DNA of 64,000 bases from Doryteuthis pealeii (Eukaryota; Mollusca; Cephalopoda; Myopsida; Loliginidae), in assembly GCA_023376005.1 (NCBI GenBank), contig CM042141.1, forward strand, positions 95,821,010 through 95,885,009, given 5' to 3'. Shown here piece by piece: positions 57,297-64,000 of this stretch. Every line of letters begins with the position of its first letter. Positions within the stretch are counted from its first letter, which is position 1. The translations under genes were made by a program, and so were the position numbers. The notes beneath the pieces were generated by a model. It saw only the letters and a program-made list of their open reading frames with translations, was not told the DNA's origin and made no database searches.

Positions 57297-57862
57297 TATC
57301 CCAACCCTATTACCCTTATGGCAACCCCCGACCCTTTTTATCATATATATGCTAGAAGGCGGTGGGTGAGGGTCTTCATGTCCTGGGTATGACGTTAAAA
57401 TCTATCTGATGGTGAGGTTCCAGTTCTGGAGGTCTGAGGAATGTGTAGCACCCCTTCATCACCATTACTCCCAGGTTCACTCTGACCCGGAGTGGTAGTG
57501 CCTGTTAGGATCCCATTTATGGTTTGAATAGAAAAATATTTTTATTAAAAAAAAAATTGAGTATCCATTAACTCTTAACATCCTATACCAACTCATTCTG
57601 CTCAATCGGAAGTCACATTCGTTTTCCTAATCCACCCCAAACGATAGCCTTTGTTTAAATGTAATATTAAGAAGTCTTTGATTTAAGGGAAATAACAGGT
57701 AACTTGAAATGAAAAGGCTATTTTTGATAAATCCTTATAGGAATGGGGCTCTGGACTTAGAAAATTCTCAACGGGATGTTAAGAGTTAAGAATGAATTTA
57801 TTTCAAAATTTTGTCGGCATTAAATGACACACCGATGTTGATATTCCGTGAAATAAAACAAA
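57297..57862 (+). repeat. family D, split by a TTAA-type MITE
   Basis: Blocks ATTATCCCAACCCTATTACC, GAAGGCGGTGGGTGAGGGTC, TCTGATGGTGAGGTTCCAG and CCCAGGTTCACTCTGACCC lead to GAGTATCCATTAA. After the MITE, AGAATGAATTTATTTC, GTCGGCATTAAATGACAC and the tail to CAAACCAAAC complete it. Confidence 0.82.
57572..57785. mobile_element. TTAA-target MITE (piggyBac-like)
   Basis: Perfect 12-bp inverted termini, CTCTTAACATCC at 57572-57583 and GGATGTTAAGAG at 57774-57785, flanked by TTAA on both sides (57568-57571 and 57786-57789). TTAA duplications are the hallmark of the piggyBac superfamily. 214 bp, non-coding, inserted in a family D copy. Confidence 0.8.
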
Positions 57863-58182
57863 CCAAACTAGACCTCCTGTTCCACAGTTTTATTTTGGCA
57901 AGGTCTAACTATTTTTACTCTGTGGTCTGCCAGAACAGTAAAATCCACTAGATGACAAGTTCTTTTTGTTTTTCTCAATTAGCACTAAGTCTTCTAACTG
58001 GAATTCTGTTTGTATCTAAAAATCACAGAAATTTCTGCATCTCAAAAAAATAATGTACTTCCTACCTTGATATTGTGCCCAGTTAACAAATGCTTTTGTT
58101 TGCCGTGGTCATTTTATGTTAACCTTTTACTTATAATTTAAGTTAAGTAAAAATATGGTATGAGGACTTTAAATTAATTGTA

Positions 58183-58376
58183 CAGGGTGGTCCGAAAGTC
58201 TTGTCACCCGTATATAATATTTTAACTTAAATTATTTTTTATTTTAATTGTATAATATATAAGTTATGTAATTATTTTAGTTCTAAAAAAAAATCTTTAA
58301 AAATCTAATCATTTTCAAGAAGTTTTGGTTGTATAATGTAATTATTTTACCTCCAAAAGACTTTTGGACCACCCTA
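58183..58376. mobile_element. mariner MITE
   Basis: TA-CAGGGTGGTCCGAAAGTCTT at the left and AAGACTTTTGGACCACCCTA-TA at the right: inverted termini of about 20 bp with TA on both sides. GGGTGGTCC is a known type of mariner terminus. 194 bp, AT-rich, non-coding. Confidence 0.85.
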
Positions 58377-58732
58377 TATATATTTTTTTTAATTTTCTGT
58401 CTCGGAATTTTTTCCTAATTTACTGGTGTATGTAATTTTATTTCTATTTTGAAAATCAATAAACAGCAGTTAGATGATTAAGCATTTCCACTTTTCTTTG
58501 AGACACTTTTACTCTAATTTTAATATCGTATACAATTGATTACATTTTGAAGTTATATCTTCCTAACATGTTGAATATTGGGCAATTTAGAGTCGAGTGG
58601 TCAACCTTATAACTTGTGATTAAAACTTGATAGGAATAAATTGAATGTTGAATTCTTTTTTAAGTTTCATCCTTTATATTTTTAAATCTCTTCAACAGAT
58701 TATTGTGTAAGTAAAAGTTTTAAAAAAGTAAA

Positions 58733-58974
58733 GTCATCGGGGTGGCCTAAAGTCGGTTTCAACCAGACAGTGAGGAAGTCTATACCCTTTTCACTAGCGC
58801 TAGACCAAGGAGATTGTTTTTGTGTCTGAGGTGGAGTGCCACACCTACCATCAGCTCCTTACTTTACCGCACAGATCCCTATGCTACTCATACACTGAGT
58901 TTGTGAGGGCCAGTTTTGAACCAGGAACCTTGTGGTTCCTAGGCGAATGCTCCACCGACTGAGCTAAACCGGCC
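58733..58974 (-). repeat. SINE family B (near-consensus)
   Basis: Inverted full-length copy ending ACTGAGCTAAACCGGCCC. It abuts the family A copy at 58979. Confidence 0.86.
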
Positions 58975-58978
58975 CTTT

Positions 58979-59084
58979 CATTGTGTATTAGTGCTATGTG
59001 AAATGTAGACAGCCTCATCTAGGATTTGAACTCGGGTCCACGAGTTCATTTCCTACAATGCTAACCATTACACCACGCGCCTCC
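58979..59084 (-). repeat. SINE family A head fragment
   Basis: Inverted family A head only: GTATTAGTGCTATGTGAAAT to ATTACACCACGCGCCTCC. Confidence 0.82.
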
Positions 59085-59089
59085 AAATT

Positions 59090-60490
59090 GAATGTAGACA
59101 TAATTAAAGGTAAACAAATATCTTTACAGCACAACAATATCCTATTTTGTCAGCCCCACTTGTTTTAGATTAGATATAATCTCTTTTTAGTCTGATAAAA
59201 CAAATTATAGAAATCAAGGTCACTTCTTTCAATATCGACTGTTTATCATTTACTCTTGAAATAATTAAGATCACCTGTTGTCTTCTTTGTAACTGTCTGC
59301 TTTTGTTTGTACAGAAATCAAACACTTAATACATCATTCCAGTTTGGGTTTTTTTTAAGTGCCTCCTTCCTAACTTTTTTGCCTCCTGAACAAAAGGAAT
59401 AATATGCACTTTAAAATGAAACTTAAATGATGGGAAAGTTTTTTGGGGGGGTATTTTTGTTGTTTGTTTTCTTTATTTATTTCTTTATTTCATTTTTTTT
59501 TAAATTTCATTTATTTTTTATTTTATTTTATCTTTTTTATTTTTTATTTATGTGGGGAAGTGATATTTTTCAGTGGGAGGATGTTTTTGTTTTTTTTCCT
59601 TCTGAGCAGAAGGAAAAAAATGCAATAAAATGCAAATAATGTGAGTTTGTTTTTTTACAAGGGTGGGTGCAGTATTTTTTTTCTTTTGTACAATTTTTAT
59701 TTTTTTATTTTATTTTTTATTTTTTTTAAGCATCATAAAATACTAACATTATTGCAGAAATTTTTAAAAACTAAAAGAAGAATTCTCTAAAAACTTTCAG
59801 GTGTTTGATAGATTTTATTTACACTTTTCTAAGTGCACCTGTACTTTGTATATTTAGAAAAAGAATCTATTTTTATTATTGCAGAATTGTGACTAGAAAA
59901 CTTCAAAAGAAAAGTATATTATCTCTAGCATCTTTTGATTACATTTTTTTTCTCATTTAAACCAGGTTTCCTACCTTTTGAAACCATAGCATAAGTCATG
60001 CTGTTATTGATTCACCTTCACATTTACATATTTACATCATTATAATAATATAATATATTATAATATCATTATATTATAAAGATTTGATTGACAAAACAAT
60101 TGAGACAATGATGAAAGTTTTAAATAAATTATATTTGTTTGTAAATCTGACCATACAAGTAAATTTATTGTAATATTATTTGAATGAAAGGAGAAACTTT
60201 ATTTTCAGTAAAAATAGCTGCCATGATAGATTTTCTATGTTAATTTAAAACCCCAAAAAATCTTTTGGGCATGTATTGGTTTTAACACGAGGTTGTTTTT
60301 GAGTTGAACCTTTTGAGGAAAGATCATCTTTGCTCTAATCAAAGAGTGATTTGATTTTTACTTAAAGCCTTAGGCTCATCTCTTGGATTCTGATGCATTG
60401 TTAGAGGCCAATCATTTATGGTGTAGAAACTGAAAGGCTTTTTTTCTTTCCCCACCTCCACTTCAAATAATCTTTTTGAACAGAAAAGAG
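59090..60490. other. AT-rich intron, no feature recognised
   Basis: T-rich low-complexity blocks near 59440-59545 and 59690-59730. No exon or repeat family recognised. Confidence 0.4.
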
Positions 60491-60609
<119 letters not shown>

Positions 60610-60770
60610 TAAATACACACACGGTGTGTTTATGATATGGCTTTATTTAGCCGACAATTTTTGGGAGAATATGTGCTTAATTGAAGTCGTACCTAATTTT
60701 GAAAGTTAATTAATTAATTAGGCGGGAATACCTATTAAATGTAAGGCTAAACAAATCGAGAAAAATCAAT

Positions 60771-60814
60771 CTCTGTATGTACATTTCGGCCTATTAGGCC
60801 TCATCAGCACAAGG
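60771..60814 (-). ncRNA. hammerhead ribozyme-like motif, left arm
   Basis: Minus-strand copy of the motif below: CTGATGA, stem II GGCC/GGCC, GAAA, TGTACA, TA and CAGAG are all kept, but the upstream stem I strand reads TTGTG, leaving a G-G mismatch. Probably weak or inactive alone. Confidence 0.5.
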
Positions 60815-60832
60815 CGGTCTTTCTATCTATAG

Positions 60833-60874
60833 CTCTGCTGATGAGGCCTAATAGGCCGAAATGTACATACAGAG
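60833..60874 (+). ncRNA. type I hammerhead ribozyme, near-complete
   Basis: In order: stem I strand CTCTG (60833-60837), core CTGATGA (60838-60844), stem II GGCC-TAATA-GGCC (60845-60857), core GAAA (60858-60861), self-complementary TGTACA as minimal stem III (60862-60867), TA as U16.1-A17 (60868-60869), and stem I strand CAGAG (60870-60874), which pairs perfectly with CTCTG. All conserved hammerhead positions are met. The palindromic 6-nt stem III is like that of minimal hammerheads of retroelements, which often act as dimers. Self-cleavage is predicted after the A at 60869. Confidence 0.75.
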
Positions 60875-60987
60875 ATTGATTTTTCTCGATTTGTTTAGCC
60901 TTACATTTAATAGGTATGCCCACTTAATTAATTAATTATTAATTAACTTTCAAAATTAGGTATGACTTCAATTAAGCACATATTCTC

Positions 60988-60990
<3 letters not shown>

Positions 60991-61028
<38 letters not shown>
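60991..61028. repeat. AT microsatellite
   Basis: AT dinucleotides directly after the fold-back. Confidence 0.92.
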
Positions 61029-61029
<1 letters not shown>

Positions 61030-61031
<2 letters not shown>

Positions 61032-61550
61032 GAAATTTGTTTTGAGTGACCAGTATTCAGCTGTGTTGAAAGTTGAATCTGTTTCTCAGAATCTAGACTT
61101 AGTAGGTGGTTTAAATAGCAGGTTGGGCTCTTCTACTATTTAACATGGCCAAGTCTATTTACAGGATTCTCATTGGCTGGTAGTTTTAGTGTGGATATTT
61201 TTATCCATATATATTGAACACTTGACTGTGATCTGGCAGTTGTTACAGAGCATATTTGGTTATGGTCTCTTTTTTTTTGTCTGGTGACTGAATGCTAGTC
61301 ACAGCCTTTCTGTGAAGGTGAGTATAATGTTCATTTTATATATAAAGTCTTGAAAAAACATCTTTTATTTTCAAGATATCTATTACGAAACAAGCAGGTT
61401 CAGTTATATATGATTCATATGAGCCTAAAAATTTACAACCTCTGAAACATTTTCTTTAGAATCATCTGCAGCTATCAGCATATTACATCAACTAGTATAC
61501 ATATGCTTAAATTGTGATATACTGCTAACCTAGTATAGTCATGTCAGTCC
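61030..61550. other. intron, no feature recognised
   Basis: No exon or repeat family recognised. Confidence 0.35.
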
Positions 61551-61554
61551 TACC

Positions 61555-61837
61555 CTTTTTACCTCTAGTTAGGTGGAGAATAGCTGGATTCATATCTTTG
61601 ACACGGGTAGGTTGTGACACAAGGTTGCAAGTATGGGCCATCCAGCAAGGATGAAATTCGCTATTAAGTATTAATGGATCTGCGCAAATAGCTTGCTAAC
61701 CATTTCACCAGGGTGGGATGCCTACCTTTCCAAGCAGTATTAGCACTATGTGAAATGCAAAAAGCTTCTTTCAGAATTTGAACTCGGGTAGCTTAGTCCA
61801 CTTCCTATGACAATAAACATTACTCCACAAACGCCTT
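61555..61837 (-). repeat. SINE family A split by SINE family I
   Basis: Inverted family A at 61555-61605 and 61726-61837, interrupted by a family I SINE at about 61606-61725 (with AGCTTGCTAACCATTTCACC and AGGATGAAATTCGC on the plus strand). Sequences like CATATCTTTGACACGGGTA and CCTACCTTTCCAAGCAGTA on the two sides are its diverged target duplication. Confidence 0.78.
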
Positions 61838-61845
61838 GCAATACT

Positions 61846-61950
61846 CCACTTAGGCTAGACAGGTGGTCGGAGATCAATCGTCTGGTCATGTCAAATTAAA
61901 TTAAATGACCCACTGAGGTTGATATGCCATAAAACAAAACAAACCAAATC
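61846..61950 (+). repeat. family D, internally deleted
   Basis: The 5' block TTAGGCTAGACAGGTGGTCG, then CGTCTGGTCATGTCAAA, joins directly to the 3' tail TTAAATGACCCACTGAGG and GATATGCCATAAAAC, so about 400 bp of the middle is missing. Confidence 0.72.
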
Positions 61951-61954
61951 CACA

Positions 61955-62580
61955 AATACCTCCGCTAGTATGCATATACTTAAATTGGGATATACTCTTA
62001 AGGGATCAGATGTATAAACTAAAAATGAGTTTAAAATACATTAAATACTTTTGACATTATTTAAGATGTCTTTTTTTGTTTCAAGAATTATTGAAAGATT
62101 TTCTTTTCTTTTTTCTTTTTTTTTTTCCTTTTATATTTAAGTATTCTTTGACTTTCAACAAGATCTTTGTCATTTTAAATCTCTTAGATTCTTATTTTGC
62201 TTCATGAGATTTTCAAGTTTGTATTGACACTTGCTATTCTTTTTAGTTTTCGATTAAGTAACTCAATATGCATTATTTTCTTTTTCCTGTGCCTTTATCT
62301 TAGGGAAAATTAGACATTCTGATAAAAAAACCAAAAAGAATCTTTTCTAGTGCCTTGTTTTTCCTTCAAACTCCTTCTTCCCTAACACTTCCTTGTTGTC
62401 TTCTCTATTACTGTTGCCATCACCATGCAATTGATTCCCTGTCAGTATTTACTGCATACATACAGATACATTACCTCTTGAAAAGAATATTACTTCATGG
62501 CTATGCTGTTAACTGCAACCACCTGCTCTGTTAGTGATAAGCTGCTTTTTCTTTCTTTCCTTTTTTTTCTTTCTTTCTTT

Positions 62581-62617
<37 letters not shown>

Positions 62618-62968
62618 TCTCCTTGCCTTTCATTTGATTATATCAGCATTTAGAATAACTGCCTTCTGTTTATACATCCTTTTTTCCCCCTTTTTTCTTT
62701 CTGATGCAAATGGGTAGCAGATGTGTAACACCTTCTTAAATATTTTTAACTTTATTTGCATGTGTGTGTGTACGTGTACACGTTTTATTATTTTTTTTTT
62801 TTTTTTTTACTTTTAGTAAATCATATTCCATTCAAAATGTAATAGAATCCAGCAATATGCCTTTATTTATTTATATATGCACCCATGCATAGAAGCATTG
62901 GTTTTTGGAATTTATATGGCAGTGTTTATTCTGCAGCTCTTGACAATCATTTTAGCTAAGAATATCTT

Positions 62969-62970
<2 letters not shown>
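61955..62970. other. pyrimidine-rich intron
   Basis: Long T and CT-rich stretches (62100-62130, 62550-62617, 62790-62808). No exon or repeat family recognised. Confidence 0.4.

Positions 62971-62972
<2 letters not shown>

Positions 62973-63020
<48 letters not shown>
62973..63020. repeat. AT microsatellite
   Basis: AT dinucleotides over about 48 bp. Confidence 0.92.
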
Positions 63021-63023
<3 letters not shown>

Positions 63024-63120
63024 TGGAAAGTAAGGTATAAGCATTTACTAATCCAACATGTTTATTTCTATACAAATAAAACATTGTGCATATGTTACCA
63101 GCACTACTATGCTACTTTAT

Positions 63121-63412
63121 AGAGGCGCTCATTGAGTAGTAATTGTCATAGGAAATACACATCGACATGAGTTAAAATCCTAGATGAGTCCGATTGCATT
63201 TCACATAGTGCTAATATCTTGGGAAAGGTATGCATCCAACTATTCTCCCTCCAGTTATGGTTAAATAGTAGGACAGACTGGGGTCTTTAATCCTGATATG
63301 GCAACCGTTCATAGGTGAAAGAAAACTCTGAATTCAAACCTGTTAAACTTTGCTTAGAAATTGAGCTTACGTTACATCCTGCTTGTGTGAAGGGGTTGGG
63401 TAAATATAAACT
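63121..63412 (+). repeat. SINE family A
   Basis: Full-length copy from AGAGGCGCTCATTGAGTAG to GGGGTTGGGTAAATATAAA, with a mutated box A. Confidence 0.83.
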
Positions 63413-63420
63413 ATGCTATT

Positions 63421-63790
63421 TTATCATGCAGTTGCCATCAAGGTTGATGTATCAGTGTATGAGTGCATAAATACCCTCCTTGAAAAATATAACATCAAGT
63501 GACTGATGCTACCTTTGCCTTTCTGCCATAACATCTGCGTGGAACTGCTTCTGGGAATACACAGGTTTAAGAGACCCAAATCTGATAATCTGAAGTAGCC
63601 AAGTCAGGATTATATGGTGGATCTGGTAAAACATCCCAAAGATTTGCCTGAAGCAACTCTTTTTTTATCAGGTTAGCCATGTGTTAGGTGGAATTGTCAT
63701 AGAGCAGCATGTGACACCTTTACACAAGTGTTATGTCCAGTTTTTCATCCATATCTCACTGTGGTAAATGTGTGTTTTTAGAACTATGGG
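63421..63790 (-). pseudogene. mariner transposase C-terminal relic
   Basis: The minus strand encodes LLYDNST, a stop, HMANLIKKELLQANLWDVLP, then DPPYNPDLATSDYQI and, after a frameshift, FGSLKPVYSQKQFHADVMAE and FFKEGIYALIH. These match the second and third catalytic blocks of a mariner transposase (DNA-PH and PYSPDLAPSDYHLF) and its C-terminus. The two aspartates of DNS and SDY are the last two of the DDD catalytic triad. At least three stops and one frameshift kill it. It ends at the TAA at 63421-63423, next to the family A SINE. Confidence 0.82.
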
Positions 63791-63827
63791 GTGTGCTGAG
63801 TCACCGTTCATTGACATTGTATCCAAG

Positions 63828-63872
63828 TTCACTCTGACCCTCTTAATGACCTCTTTAGGTCAAATAGAGCCG
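63828..63872 (+). repeat. family D fragment
   Basis: AAGTTCACTCTGACCC and TAGGTCAAATAGAG match the 3' half of family D, with a deletion between. Confidence 0.45.
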
Positions 63873-63969
63873 TATGAGATGTTTAGATAAGGTATATTAA
63901 TACATTGGCTCTTAAAATATGGACATTTCAACTAAGTCTTTGAAATCTTTCAAATAATTGTGAGCTATT

Positions 63970-64000
63970 TGTCTGAATTTTGGAGATGAGGCTTGATAAT
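63970..64000 (+). repeat. SINE family F, cut by window end
   Basis: TCTGAATTTTGGAGATGAGG then CTTGATAAT resembles the start of the family F copy at 37.5 kb. Confidence 0.4.

Larger units (their letters stand above)
60662..60990. mobile_element. large fold-back element with hammerhead motifs
   Basis: Near-perfect inverted repeat: the left arm from 60662 (TGGGAGAATATGTGCTTAAT) to about 60807 mirrors 60838 to 60990 (ending TAAGCACATATTCTCCCA), around a roughly 30-bp spacer. Each arm carries a hammerhead core in opposite orientation. AT arrays lie on both sides (60526-60602 about 60 bp upstream, 60991-61028 abutting). This suggests two inverted terminal repeats of a Penelope-like element or a retrozyme relative. 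No protein is encoded. Confidence 0.6.

Overview
This window looks like nuclear DNA from a mollusc, most likely a cephalopod and probably an octopod. It is AT-rich, has eukaryotic gene structure, and is crowded with tRNA-derived SINEs of the kind described from octopus. It also holds many dinucleotide arrays, small DNA transposons, Helitron-like elements and decayed LINEs. The species call is inference; no marker gene fixes it.

Only one host protein-coding exon can be supported. It lies at 15844-16469 (+) and is the first coding exon of a heparan-sulfate 6-O-sulfotransferase (HS6ST): a short cytosolic tail, one transmembrane anchor, a stem, and the first third of the catalytic domain with the PAPS-binding HIQKTGG motif and the HADWTEL segment. 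It ends at a splice donor just before an in-frame stop. No later HS6ST exon is visible, so 16470-64000 is read as one long first intron (at least 47.5 kb) and 1-15843 as 5' flank or 5' UTR.

Region by region. 1-9.2 kb: a LINE tail relic, SINEs, GA/CT/AT arrays and an AT-array-linked element with a hammerhead-ribozyme-like motif. 9.9-12.3 kb: a broken CR1/L2-like LINE with PHD-like ORF1, endonuclease and reverse transcriptase, internally deleted. 13.3-14.1 kb: a candidate MULE-like element with a 9-bp target duplication. 14.1-16.5 kb: HS6ST upstream region and exon 1. 16.5-22 kb: AT-rich intron with few recognisable repeats. 22-64 kb: a dense repeat landscape.

The repeats form recurring families, given letters here for cross-reference. 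A: tRNA-like SINE, about 270 bp. B: tRNA-like SINE with TAGCTCAGTCGGTAGAGC box A, about 240 bp. C: tRNA-like SINE ending in a GATATGCCATTAAAC tail. D: long retroposon of 500 bp or more with a related tail. E: element of about 270-330 bp with CAGWGATGCTGATAG inverted ends. F: tRNA-like SINE whose 3' part holds a CTGAAGA...GAAA core. G: non-autonomous Helitron, three full copies. H: a second Helitron-like family. I: short tRNA-like SINE. K: unclassified. There are also three copies of a SINE whose head derives from 5S rRNA.

The most notable observations are: (1) a roughly 330-bp fold-back at 60662-60990 between AT arrays that contains a near-complete type I hammerhead ribozyme, with a second one next to an AT array at 6.0 kb; (2) 5S-rRNA-derived SINEs; (3) unrelated SINE heads sharing one 3' tail; (4) two three-layer nested SINE stacks with readable target duplications; (5) a SINE whose tail has become a three-unit tandem array. 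All positions were read by eye, so boundaries of diverged repeats are approximate.
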